From Anaerolineales bacterium UBA2395 (GTDB lineage Bacteria; Chloroflexota; Anaerolineae; Anaerolineales; Villigracilaceae): a stretch of 64,000 nt of DNA. Location of the stretch: positions 78,523 to 142,522 of the forward strand of contig DDSH01000014.1 in the NCBI GenBank assembly GCA_002343775.1, read 5' to 3'. The position numbers and the translations under genes are program-made. The notes under the pieces are model-generated. The model saw only the letters and a list, made by a program, of their open reading frames with translations. It ran no database searches and was not told the origin of the DNA. This document shows positions 1 through 8,078 of the stretch, in pieces. The first letter of the stretch is position 1. The number at the start of each line of letters is the position of its first letter.

Positions 1-22
1 AAAATAGAATCAGGAGTGTGAA

Positions 23-700
23 ATGAGAAATCTATTGCTGATGTCGCTTGCGCTGGTGTTGGCTGCGTGTGGCGTAGTTCAGCCTGTCCAGCAAGAACAG
101 CCGACCCCGGTGATTCAAACGGTGGTAGTGACGGTCATCCCGCCGACTGAAATTATTCCGCCAACCGCAATCCCTACACAGCCAGCGCCGACGGATGTCC
201 CTACGCTCGCGCCGACAGCGACTCTTGAACCAACTCCGCTGCCTCAACCGACAGCTACGACCGATTCGTCCAGCACGAGTTCCGGTGCTTCGAGTACTGG
301 TTTAACCGTTGTTAATGTGGATAACGTTCTTGGGAAAGGCGCATTTGTCGACATTTCGTTTTCCAGCGACCTGCTGACCTTGAATTGCACCCCGCGTGAG
401 ATCGAGATTTCGATGACCGCCAACCTACCAGAGATCACCAGAGCCGAGTTGTACTATCGAGTCACCGATCAGCCCAGCGCCTTGTATCCTTCCAATTGGT
501 TCTTGTTTGGGAATTTGGGCACAGATGGAAAAGGTAAATTCTTTACCAAGTTTGATGCGCTCAGCATCAACCCCAACTATCGCGGCTTGGAAAAAGCCTG
601 GTTAGATTTCCAGATCATCGGTGTCAATAAGGGTGGCGGGGTCGTAGAGCGTACCCAGCATATCGAACGCCTTGTGACGTATTCCAAGGAATGCCCGTAA
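23..700 (+). CDS. Lipoprotein with Pro/Thr-rich linker
   Basis: Predicted 225-residue surface lipoprotein of unknown function. The first 15 residues form a hydrophobic signal ending in the lipobox Leu-Ala-Ala-Cys, so Cys16 would be lipidated. Residues about 24-85 are a low-complexity Pro/Thr/Ala linker that would hold the C-terminal domain (about 90-225) away from the membrane. That domain has a Cys near residue 120 and another three residues from the end, which could form a disulfide. An AGGAG sequence lies about 6 bases before the ATG. The gene is followed by a strong two-way terminator, so it is a single gene or the end of an operon entering from the left. I recognise no catalytic motif. 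Confidence 0.8.
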   Translation: MRNLLLMSLALVLAACGVVQPVQQEQPTPVIQTVVVTVIPPTEIIPPTAIPTQPAPTDVPTLAPTATLEPTPLPQPTATTDSSSTSSGASSTGLTVVNVDNVLGKGAFVDISFSSDLLTLNCTPREIEISMTANLPEITRAELYYRVTDQPSALYPSNWFLFGNLGTDGKGKFFTKFDALSINPNYRGLEKAWLDFQIIGVNKGGGVVERTQHIERLVTYSKECP

Positions 701-713
701 TCCGTATGGAATC

Positions 714-750
714 AAAAAGAGACAGGCTTTCAAGCCTGTCTCTTTTTTTT
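714..750. terminator. Bidirectional intrinsic terminator
   Basis: A perfect 16-bp stem (714-729 with 732-747) has a 2-base loop, an A-tract on the left and a run of eight T on the right. It sits between the convergent lipoprotein gene and the bactofilin-like gene and can end both transcripts. Confidence 0.9.
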
Positions 751-751
751 G

Positions 752-2062
752 TTAAGTCGAACGCATTTGCCAGCGTTCGCGCCCCCAGATCCACAACGCG
801 CCCAGACCAAGGAACATCACCAGAAGACCGATCAACCAGCCCACGAACGGAAGTTCGATCAGCAGAGCGACGATGACGACGCCCAGAACAAGGGGCCAGA
901 CCTTGTGCTCTGCCAAAGACGGGTTGAAGCGTCCCAGGATCCACTTGCCGCCCAACCATGCCACTATGATCTTGGTCAGGAAAACGGTTACCAGGACAAA
1001 TCCGACCACGGCTGCGAACAGCGCCAGAATGGCTACCCATATGATGGTTCCGCTAATTCCACCGAGGGTGATGATGCCGAAAATAACCGCGCCAAGTATG
1101 GCAACTGTGACCAAGAGGAAGAGGGCGAAGAAGAAAGCGACATACGCCACCACGCCCCAGCCGAGGCTTGCCGCAGGTTGTGCCTGCAATTTATCCGTCA
1201 GGGTCTTCATGAAGGTGGGGGCAAGCCAGCCAAGCAGCAACCCGAACAAGATCAGTGTAACGATGGTGCGCAGCAGGTCCAACGTCCACGAAACGGCTTT
1301 TTCTGCTTGTGTTGGCTCAGGTTTGGAGTATTTAACATCCAGTACCGGCTCATTGCGTGTGACCTTGCCTTCCACGACGCTGCTGGGAATGGCGGCATCC
1401 TTGGTCAACGTGTAGATCAGGTCGCCTTCGATCCTGGCGTCTTCATCGACCTCCAGCCCCGGTTTCACACTCGGGATGGAAATTTCGGTATTGTTGATGT
1501 ACATGGAAGGCGAAGGACTGTTCTCGTCCACATCTCCAATATCCACACGGACATCGCCGCCGAATTCGCCGCTCAGGCTTGCAGCTCCCGTACCGATCAT
1601 GGCATCATCGGCGACATCCCCGGCAAAAAGGATTTGCCCGCCGCCATACAACAGGTTGCCGCCCACCGTGCTGCCAGATTCGGCTTCAAGGCTGGCGCCC
1701 CCGGCGAGCAGGTCGCCGCCAATACTGGCTTCGTCACCCAATTTCAACGCCGCGCCACCCATGCGGACATCGTCCATTACGGTTCCGTTGATGATGACAC
1801 TGTTCCCGCCTGCAAACAGGTCACCTTCCACCACCCCATTGATGACGATCACATTTCCAACGACGAACAGGTCACCCTTGATCGTTCCCTCCAGGGTGAA
1901 TTCCTCCGCACTGACGTATAGGTCATCGTTCACCACTTCGTCGGCTTCAATAACGACAACATCGCCCTCGCGCCCGTCGAATGCCATTGCAGGTGTGGCA
2001 ATCGTCAGCGTGAGCAGGGCGAGCATGGAAAAAACAGCAAAAAACTTACGGATTGGTTTCAT
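752..2062 (-). CDS. Bactofilin-like (polymer-forming) membrane protein
   Basis: 436 residues. A signal peptide (about 1-27, ending Ala-Met-Ala) precedes a right-handed beta-helix-like region (about 30-230). There Gly/Asp/Val-rich repeats such as GDLF, GGN and INGTV recur, as in bactofilins. The C-terminal half (about 260-425) holds four or five hydrophobic segments separated by short loops, ending in a basic Trp/Arg tail. Ordinary bactofilins are short, cytosolic and lack membrane segments. Here the repeat domain should be outside the membrane and anchored by the C-terminal bundle. This suggests a surface scaffold, but no function is proven. It is transcribed alone toward the shared terminator. 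Confidence 0.75.
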   Translation of the reverse strand: MKPIRKFFAVFSMLALLTLTIATPAMAFDGREGDVVVIEADEVVNDDLYVSAEEFTLEGTIKGDLFVVGNVIVINGVVEGDLFAGGNSVIINGTVMDDVRMGGAALKLGDEASIGGDLLAGGASLEAESGSTVGGNLLYGGGQILFAGDVADDAMIGTGAASLSGEFGGDVRVDIGDVDENSPSPSMYINNTEISIPSVKPGLEVDEDARIEGDLIYTLTKDAAIPSSVVEGKVTRNEPVLDVKYSKPEPTQAEKAVSWTLDLLRTIVTLILFGLLLGWLAPTFMKTLTDKLQAQPAASLGWGVVAYVAFFFALFLLVTVAILGAVIFGIITLGGISGTIIWVAILALFAAVVGFVLVTVFLTKIIVAWLGGKWILGRFNPSLAEHKVWPLVLGVVIVALLIELPFVGWLIGLLVMFLGLGALWIWGRERWQMRST

Positions 2063-2202
2063 ACATTCTCCTTGGAAAACTTCCTAAGCAGAATATACGC
2101 CGTCGAAGCAGGGAAGTTGCGACGGAATTGTTAACGCTTCTTTCTAACCCTCTGCCTGATTCCGCCCATCCGGCAGAATCTCCCCTCAACCATTCCCACT
2201 GA

Positions 2203-2730
2203 TTACGCTTTCAACACGGTCAATTTGGTTGGCTTGTCGAAATACCAGTTCATAATCTCGATAAACCAGCCGCAAAACAGGTGCTTTTGGTTCGCAATCT
2301 CATCCTGGATCTCGGCAAGACTCATGAAGCGTACTTCAGAGATTTCCACCGGGTCAAATTGCACCGATTTCCCCTTCAGCCTGCCCTCGTAAATGACGCT
2401 GATCTCATAGTCATTCACCCCATATTCCATTTGAATTTTCCCGCGCAGAGCAAGATCGATGCCTTCCACGCCCATTTCTTCACGCAAACCACGCACTGCC
2501 GCTTCGAGATAACTCTCTCCAGCTTGGACATGCTCCGAGACAGAGCAATCCATCAAGGAGGGGGAAGAAGCGCGATCAGCGCTGCGTTTTTGGACGAGCA
2601 TCCTGCCCGCCTCATCGAACAGGAATACATGCACACCGCGGTGCTGCAATCCCAGCCGATGGATGGTGGAGCGGTCTGCTTGTCCGGTCACAATATCATC
2701 GTTATCAACAATATCAAGAAATTCAGCCAT
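2203..2730 (-). CDS. Nudix hydrolase
   Basis: 175-residue Nudix-fold protein of the subgroup that resembles isopentenyl-diphosphate isomerase in layout. The Nudix box is visible as AGESYLEAAVRGLREEMG at about residues 71-88. The metal-binding REXXEE core appears as RGLREE, and the usual Gly of the preceding SGHV motif is Glu (SEHV). These small changes are tolerated in the family but make the substrate uncertain. It probably cleaves a nucleoside-diphosphate-linked compound in the cytosol. A terminator-like hairpin separates it from the upstream phosphatase gene, so it may have its own promoter or depend on read-through. Confidence 0.8.
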   Translation of the reverse strand: MAEFLDIVDNDDIVTGQADRSTIHRLGLQHRGVHVFLFDEAGRMLVQKRSADRASSPSLMDCSVSEHVQAGESYLEAAVRGLREEMGVEGIDLALRGKIQMEYGVNDYEISVIYEGRLKGKSVQFDPVEISEVRFMSLAEIQDEIANQKHLFCGWFIEIMNWYFDKPTKLTVLKA

Positions 2731-2744
2731 GGTAGCCCATAAAA

Positions 2745-2780
2745 ATGAAGTTCAAAAGCCGCAAGGCTTTTGAACTTCAT
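2745..2780 (-). terminator. Intrinsic terminator after HAD phosphatase gene
   Basis: A perfect 16-bp stem with a four-base loop (gcaa on the + strand) is followed on the minus strand by five T. It lies 15 bases past the stop of the HAD gene and before the Nudix start, and should end the long leftward operon. Confidence 0.8.
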
Positions 2781-2795
2781 GGTAATGTATTGATG

Positions 2796-3554
2796 TTATC
2801 CAAACAGGTCGAGCAATTGTTTGACGTGTACCACGCCATCGAAATCTTTGATCCCGCCCTTGCGCATGCTGGCTTTTTCACCATCTGGATCACCGAGGCA
2901 GGAGACGATCACATCGCCCGCTTCCACATCCTCTTTTTCGGTGTAGCCGTTTGTGGTGACGATGACCTTCATGCTCGCGGCTTTTGCGGCTTTCACGCCG
3001 TTCTTTGAATCCTCCACCACGAAGGCCTCCTCAGGTTTCAACCCCAGGGTGGACAAGCCAAGATTGTAAATTTCCGGATCGGGCTTCTTGTTTTTGACCA
3101 CATCACCGGCAAGCACAACCTCGAATTTAATATCTGAAAGAACTTTCTCGGTGATCGCCTTTGCAGCCTGTTCGTTGGAGGTCGTGCAGACACCAATCTT
3201 GATGCCCGCCTCCATCAATTCCTTCATGAAGCGGTGAATGCCGGGGCGCAAAGCGAGTTTGCCGCTTTCGATCAATTCCACGAAGAGCGCAGTCTTGCGC
3301 TTGTGCATCTCCTTGACGAGACTGTCGATCTCCTCTTCGGTCAACGGTTTGGAGAAGCCCCTGGTCTTCCAATGGTGCTTCATACGCTCTTTGCCGCCCG
3401 CGATCTGGAGCAGTTCGTGGTAATACTCCACACTCCATTCGTCAGTAAAGCCGAATTCTTTGAAAGTCATGTTGAAGGACACACGATGACCATCGCGCTC
3501 AGTGTCGATGATCACGCCGTCCTGGTCGAAGAACACTGCTTTTATTTTGGACAT
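2796..3554 (-). CDS. HAD-family phosphatase, CbbY-like
   Basis: 252 residues with the HAD motifs in order: DQDG (nucleophile Asp10, acid Asp12), CTTSN as motif II, the Lys of KNKKPDP as motif III, and EDSKNG as motif IV. The cap region, with DGHRVSFN, GGKERM and LRPGI, resembles CbbY and plasmid-type xylulose-1,5-bisphosphate phosphatases more than generic beta-phosphoglucomutases. A sugar-phosphate phosphatase role is therefore the best guess. The ATG at 3554 is chosen because GGAGG lies 6 bases before it; an upstream GTG would overlap that site. It ends a run with aminotransferase, aldolase and transaldolase genes, which fits sugar-phosphate clean-up. Confidence 0.8.
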   Translation of the reverse strand: MSKIKAVFFDQDGVIIDTERDGHRVSFNMTFKEFGFTDEWSVEYYHELLQIAGGKERMKHHWKTRGFSKPLTEEEIDSLVKEMHKRKTALFVELIESGKLALRPGIHRFMKELMEAGIKIGVCTTSNEQAAKAITEKVLSDIKFEVVLAGDVVKNKKPDPEIYNLGLSTLGLKPEEAFVVEDSKNGVKAAKAASMKVIVTTNGYTEKEDVEAGDVIVSCLGDPDGEKASMRKGGIKDFDGVVHVKQLLDLFG

Positions 3555-3568
3555 ATAAGCCTCCACGT

Positions 3569-3612
3569 CATTGCAAGGGCGGAGTTTGCGGACAAACCCC
3601 GCCCTTGCAATG
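3569..3612. repeat. 44-base palindrome in operon gap
   Basis: A 14-bp outer stem (3569-3582 with 3599-3612) encloses a 5-bp inner stem (3584-3588 with 3593-3597). It fills the gap between the aminotransferase stop and the HAD Shine-Dalgarno. It has no T-run on either side, so it is more likely a REP-like or mRNA-processing hairpin than a terminator. Confidence 0.75.
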
Positions 3613-3619
3613 GCGAAAA

Positions 3620-4729
3620 CTATTTTTTCACTCCAAAGAATTCGAGAACGGTGTCCACGAATAATTCATTCTCTTCCTTCGAGCCGATCGTCACGCGGAA
3701 CCAGCCGTCGGAGCCATATTTCCTGCTCTCGCCGCGCAGGATAATGCCCTTGGTCTCGGCGTAAGCCAGCACTTCCTTGCCCGTCTTGCCAGTGGCACCG
3801 CAATCGAAAAGAATGTAATTGGTTTTGGAAGGGAAGACCACAAACCCCGGGATGACACTCAGCGATTCTGAGATGAACGAAATCGCATCGTTATTGAACT
3901 TGACGCGTTCGGCGAGACCCTCGGTATCTTCAAATGCTGCCAGTGCCGCCCACATCGGGATGGTGCCCACATTCCACGGCAGGAGGGAACCAGCGACTTG
4001 TTTGAGCGTATCTTCATGAGCAATGGTATAACCGAAACGCATACCCGCCAGACCGTATGCCTTGGAGAGCGTGCGGGTGATGAAGACGTTCTTGTACTTC
4101 TTGGTCAATTCGACCTGCGACACGCCCAGCCCTGCGTATTCAATGTAGGCTTCGTCCACCACGAGCGGAATGCCCAACTTGGCGAACGGCTCGAAATATT
4201 GCGGGTCCATAAAGTTTCCGCTGGGGTTGTTCGGGTTCGGGATGACGATGATCTTGGTCTTGTCGGTGACGGCTTTCATGAGACCATCAGGGTCGAAGTG
4301 CAGCAGATTGTCTTTGTAGATCATCGGCACATCGACCATTTTGGCGCCCAATAATTTTCCGCGCAGACCGTAGATCCCGAAGCAGGGGGTGTGCTGAATG
4401 ACTTCGTCGCCCGGCTCGATGAACATGCGGAAAATGTTGTCATACACTTCACTGGAGCCGTTGCCGATCATCACGTTTTGCGGACCAGCCACGCCGTTGA
4501 TCTCTGCGATCTTGCTGCGGACAATCAAACCCTGGTCCGGGTAGCGATTGGTCATCTTGGCGTATTTGAACATTGCCTCCAGAACTTTTTCTGAAGGGGG
4601 CAGCGGATTTTCGTTGGACATCATGCGGTGCAATTCCGGTTTTCGCCATGCCAGTTCGATGTGATCCGAAATGTACATCGGGATGCCCTTCACCCATGGG
4701 GCATAATAGTCTTCAATATTCTTTGTCAT
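3620..4729 (-). CDS. Class I/II aminotransferase, HisC-like
   Basis: 369-residue PLP-dependent aminotransferase of the histidinol-phosphate aminotransferase type. Visible marks are NPNNPSGN, the DEAYIEY segment whose Asp pairs with the PLP ring nitrogen, and SKAYGLAGMRFGY with the Schiff-base Lys. GGAG precedes the ATG. No other histidine-biosynthesis gene is nearby. It sits between a class II aldolase and a HAD phosphatase, so it may transaminate another phosphorylated or aromatic keto compound. HisC paralogues outside his operons often do so, and I leave the substrate open. Confidence 0.82.
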   Translation of the reverse strand: MTKNIEDYYAPWVKGIPMYISDHIELAWRKPELHRMMSNENPLPPSEKVLEAMFKYAKMTNRYPDQGLIVRSKIAEINGVAGPQNVMIGNGSSEVYDNIFRMFIEPGDEVIQHTPCFGIYGLRGKLLGAKMVDVPMIYKDNLLHFDPDGLMKAVTDKTKIIVIPNPNNPSGNFMDPQYFEPFAKLGIPLVVDEAYIEYAGLGVSQVELTKKYKNVFITRTLSKAYGLAGMRFGYTIAHEDTLKQVAGSLLPWNVGTIPMWAALAAFEDTEGLAERVKFNNDAISFISESLSVIPGFVVFPSKTNYILFDCGATGKTGKEVLAYAETKGIILRGESRKYGSDGWFRVTIGSKEENELFVDTVLEFFGVKK

Positions 4730-4765
4730 GTTTCTTGATCTCCTTAATTATTTTCGATGCAACGA

Positions 4766-4787
4766 CGGGTGACCATTTTCATCACCC
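4766..4787. repeat. Short hairpin between aldolase and aminotransferase genes
   Basis: A 6-7 bp inverted repeat (GGGTGA with TCACCC) with a 9-base loop lies in the 79-base gap after the aldolase stop. It lacks a T-run and may modulate mRNA stability within the operon. Confidence 0.4.
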
Positions 4788-4808
4788 ATCGAGATTCTCT
4801 CTGGTGGT

Positions 4809-5684
4809 TTATGCTTTTCCGTTGCAGCCAAGCTTGTCCATCCAGTGCATCACGGCTTTGCGGGTTGCGTCGCGGACGAACTTGTCCAATTTACCGGGGT
4901 CATATTCATCGCGGTGCGCGTTAATGTATTCCCATTTGGCGTCGATGAGTGTGTGTTTCAACTCGGTGGAGACGTTGAATTTTGCGCCGCCCGCCTCGAG
5001 CAGTTTGGCAACATAATCGTCAGGCAGACCGGTTCCACCGTGGACGACGAGCGGGGTCTTAATCCCATTGCTGTTCAACATCTTATGAATGGTTGCCATG
5101 CGTTCAAAATCGATCTTTGGGTTTTTTGTCTTGTACACGCCGTGAGCCGTACCGATGGCGGGAGCGAAGATGTCCACACCGGTGCGTTCGACAAATTCGA
5201 CCGACTGCTCCGGATTTGCCAATTGCGCCTCATCCTCGGCGACCTTGATCTGGTCTTCCACACCGCCCACGGTTCCCAGCTCGCCTTCGACGGAAATGTT
5301 ACCTACACTGTGACAATAATCCACCACTTCCTTGGTCTGGCGGATGTTCTCTTCATAGGACTGTTTCGAAGCATCGATCATTATGTTGGTGTACCCCGCA
5401 TCCGCGCACTTTTTGCAGTATTCGATATCCGTGCAGTGATCGAGGTGCAGGCAGACCGGCACCGGCGCAGATTCAGCCAGCGTACGGTAGATCGCCACCA
5501 TCATGTTGGTCCCCAAAAACTGGGAAGGCTTGACGGAGGTTTGTACAATGACCGGGGCTTTCTTTTCGATCGCCGCATCGATCACTGCTTCGAATTGCAG
5601 CAGGTCGGTCACATTGAACGCACCCACCGCCCAGCCCTCTTTGGCTGCCGGGATCATGATTTCCTTTGCATTTACGATTGACAT
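4809..5684 (-). CDS. Class II fructose-bisphosphate aldolase family protein
   Basis: 291 residues, the usual length for class II aldolases of the FbaA/GatY-KbaY group. Zinc and catalytic positions are visible: HLDH (catalytic Asp and zinc His), EGELGTVGG, the His of GTAHGVYK and the His of HGGTGLP. The ATG at 5684 is preceded by AGGAG; longer starts upstream lack a ribosome site. It would cleave or form a ketose bisphosphate such as fructose or sedoheptulose 1,6-/1,7-bisphosphate, or a tagatose analogue. Its immediate upstream neighbour is a transaldolase (57-base gap), which supports a sugar-phosphate pathway. Confidence 0.88.
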   Translation of the reverse strand: MSIVNAKEIMIPAAKEGWAVGAFNVTDLLQFEAVIDAAIEKKAPVIVQTSVKPSQFLGTNMMVAIYRTLAESAPVPVCLHLDHCTDIEYCKKCADAGYTNIMIDASKQSYEENIRQTKEVVDYCHSVGNISVEGELGTVGGVEDQIKVAEDEAQLANPEQSVEFVERTGVDIFAPAIGTAHGVYKTKNPKIDFERMATIHKMLNSNGIKTPLVVHGGTGLPDDYVAKLLEAGGAKFNVSTELKHTLIDAKWEYINAHRDEYDPGKLDKFVRDATRKAVMHWMDKLGCNGKA

Positions 5685-5741
5685 GGTTGTCTCCTGTTTT
5701 TTGTGTATCTTTGTTTTCATCAAGGCTCACGGCGTTCGAGC

Positions 5742-6950
5742 CTATTTTGATAATGCTTTGTGATGACGGGAGGTCATCCGTTCGCCGATAAATTTTTCCA
5801 AACCGGCAAACCCCTTTTCAAAATTTTCGATCGTACTCACCGTGGATGGGTGAGTGTTGAACTGCTCCAGCGCCAGTCCGTTCGGGTCGTATGCCTGGAT
5901 GCAAAACGGAATCTTCGCCATCTTATCCAGCACATTTTGCGGCACACCTCTTTTGATCTCCGGCTCGAATTCCAGCGCATCGCCTATTTCGAACAGCGGC
6001 TCGAGCACATACGGCGGACAGGTGTACACGATGTCGCCTCCGGCGATCTTCTGCACATCCCAGAAGCGCATCTTGCCTGCAACATTGGGACCGACTCGCA
6101 TCGAACAGGCGAGCATCTTGCTGGCATAGCCACCTTCGGTCAACATACGGTATGCCCGGCGGAACACAGCAATGCCGAACCAGTGCTTGTCCTGCCACGA
6201 AAGTTGGATGCGATTGCGTTCTGCCTGCACATCCAGCGCTTCATTCTCCGTCAGCCGCCCGATCATCATGGTGATGACCGCGCGCCATTTTTTCATCTTC
6301 ACACCATTCTTTTCGGCGATCTTCAAACCGTCCATCGCGGCATTTGCGGAGGCGAGGATCTGCGGCAGGGTAAAGCAGACTGTGGTATTTGTGCTGATAC
6401 CCTTCGAGGTCAGGATCTTTACAACCTCGATGCCCTGCATACTGGCGGGAACCTTGATCATCACATTGGGGCTGAGCGCGCTCAATTCCTCTGCATCGTG
6501 GACCATGCGTTCGGTTTCAGTGAAGAGACGCGGGTCGAGTTGACCCGAGATCCACCCGAAGCGCCCATGCGAGGCTTCGAAGATGGGCAGGTACATCTCT
6601 GCGCCGCGTTTTACCACTTCCTTGTATGTCATCCAGACGGTCTCGCTCAAACTAAGACCCGGGCTTGACTCGATCAATTCATCCACCCATTCGCTCCAAA
6701 ATATTGGATCGCTTTGGATGGCTTGCCACGAAAGCGGCGGGTTGGTGGTGCAACCCCGAAAAATGCTTGCCGCGGGGTCATCGGCGTTGTACAACCTTGC
6801 GAGTTGTTCTTCCAGGATCTGCCTTCCGGCAGGTTCTGCCTCATCAACCATTTTGCGTACCCACTGGTTGTACACCAGCGGAGACGAATCCCACCAAATT
6901 TCAAGGTCAGGATGCGTCTTGGCAAGCCGTTCGAGTGGACTTTCGATCAT
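5742..6950 (-). CDS. Transaldolase-family protein
   Basis: 402-residue TIM-barrel protein. MIKVPASMQGIEVVK carries the expected Schiff-base Lys of transaldolases (IKVPAS against the classical IKIAST), followed by GISTNTTVCFTLPQ, a hallmark segment. It is longer than classical TalB (about 317), with an N-terminal extension of about 80 residues that includes a Trp-rich stretch. The ATG at 6950 has GGAG 8 bases upstream. It presumably transfers a dihydroxyacetone unit between sugar phosphates and works with the class II aldolase encoded next. A related aldol reaction cannot be excluded. Confidence 0.82.
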   Translation of the reverse strand: MIESPLERLAKTHPDLEIWWDSSPLVYNQWVRKMVDEAEPAGRQILEEQLARLYNADDPAASIFRGCTTNPPLSWQAIQSDPIFWSEWVDELIESSPGLSLSETVWMTYKEVVKRGAEMYLPIFEASHGRFGWISGQLDPRLFTETERMVHDAEELSALSPNVMIKVPASMQGIEVVKILTSKGISTNTTVCFTLPQILASANAAMDGLKIAEKNGVKMKKWRAVITMMIGRLTENEALDVQAERNRIQLSWQDKHWFGIAVFRRAYRMLTEGGYASKMLACSMRVGPNVAGKMRFWDVQKIAGGDIVYTCPPYVLEPLFEIGDALEFEPEIKRGVPQNVLDKMAKIPFCIQAYDPNGLALEQFNTHPSTVSTIENFEKGFAGLEKFIGERMTSRHHKALSK

Positions 6951-7055
6951 GGCGCACACTCCTTTCTCAACGCGCGCATGAAAGTCTACGTTAGGCTGGA
7001 TGAAACGGCAAAGAAACGTTCAACTTTCGGTTTTAAACGTACATAACTCCATTAA

Positions 7056-7979
7056 TTATTTTACATCCCGCAGCCACTTTTCCCAACGGTAATCTGTCAC
7101 ATGCATTCGGTAACGTCCGAACCAAAGATTGGCGTAGCCCTGGAAATCCTCTTCCAATTTTGAGAGAACTGTCTGGGTGGTGCCCCACATGGCTTCGTGC
7201 AATTCCGACATCGCCCACATGATGCGCAGGCGGGCGTAGCGTTTTGGGGTCATTTTCCCAAAATAGGCGGTTAGAAAGACTGCGATCTGTTCTTCGTTCA
7301 GGCGATGATGGTGCGCGAAATTCCCGAGGTCGAAAAAGATATCGCCCATGCCCGCATACTCCCAATCCAATAAGCGGATCTCGCCGATATCGCCTGCCAC
7401 ATCCTCTTCCAACCAGTTCAGGTTGAGCAAGTCGTTATGGCAGGGAGTGGGTTTATAGGGATCCTTTGAAAGCGCTTTTTCCGCTTCACGCATTTTCTTT
7501 TGGATGAAATCCCAATCATATGGAAAGGAGGCACCTCTTTTCTTTGATAACTTTGTCAGCATTTCCACGCGGCGGAAGACGTTGAATTCGCCTTTCAGCT
7601 TGGGACCGTTGCGGTGGAACAACCTGAGTTTTTGCGCCACACGCGCCAGATAATCCGGCTTGACGATCTCCTCCGGCATGATGCGCTTGCCATTGACGAA
7701 CCGCGTCACAATGTATCCTTCCGGTTCAATGAAATACATGATTTCGGGGGCGATGCCGAGCTCGCCAGCCGCTTTGTTCGCCATGTGTTCCACATCACGC
7801 TTGATGCCCAAAAGGTCGGTCCCATCGCCTGCGAGGCGGATGACGTAGGATCGTCCATCGGCTTCGATTTTGAAGTTCAGGTTGGTGATGCCGCCGCTCA
7901 GCGGAATCTTCTTGAGGTTCTTCGACTCCGCCAGGAAAGGCACCTTGGCAATGGCTTTGTCGATGGCAAGCGTATTCAT
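7056..7979 (-). CDS. Choline/ethanolamine-kinase-like phosphotransferase (copy 1)
   Basis: 307-residue member of the LicA/choline-kinase branch of the aminoglycoside-phosphotransferase fold. Brenner's motif is intact as CHNDLLNLN (His, catalytic Asp, Asn). The metal-binding Asp follows in LLDWEYAG, and GGITNLNFKI forms the N-lobe nucleotide loop. It should phosphorylate an amino alcohol hydroxyl with ATP. The flavoprotein with N-methyl-amine dehydrogenase features lies just upstream in the same orientation. A second copy of this kinase/flavoprotein pair lies on the other strand at 16083-19460, implying paired function. An AGGAAGGA ribosome site precedes the ATG. Confidence 0.8.
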   Translation of the reverse strand: MNTLAIDKAIAKVPFLAESKNLKKIPLSGGITNLNFKIEADGRSYVIRLAGDGTDLLGIKRDVEHMANKAAGELGIAPEIMYFIEPEGYIVTRFVNGKRIMPEEIVKPDYLARVAQKLRLFHRNGPKLKGEFNVFRRVEMLTKLSKKRGASFPYDWDFIQKKMREAEKALSKDPYKPTPCHNDLLNLNWLEEDVAGDIGEIRLLDWEYAGMGDIFFDLGNFAHHHRLNEEQIAVFLTAYFGKMTPKRYARLRIMWAMSELHEAMWGTTQTVLSKLEEDFQGYANLWFGRYRMHVTDYRWEKWLRDVK

Positions 7980-8018
7980 TGGATCGTATTCCTTCCTCTG
8001 TAAAAGAATTTGATCTTC

Positions 8019-8054
8019 GAAGCGGCTTGACCCTTGGCGATGTCCAGCCGCTTC
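8019..8054. repeat. Hairpin between flavoprotein and kinase genes
   Basis: A 9-bp inverted repeat (8019-8027 with 8046-8054) with an 18-base loop lies in the 99-base gap between the two co-directional genes. It has no clear T-run, so it is not called as a terminator. Confidence 0.45.
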
Positions 8055-8078
8055 ATTCTGACTGTTGAACTGATCCTG

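Noticed and set aside
749..1921. 390-codon open frame on the + strand
   Set aside because: Lies wholly opposite the bactofilin-like gene, has odd composition rich in Gln/Asp/His, no ribosome site and no domain; it is a mirror frame of a real gene.
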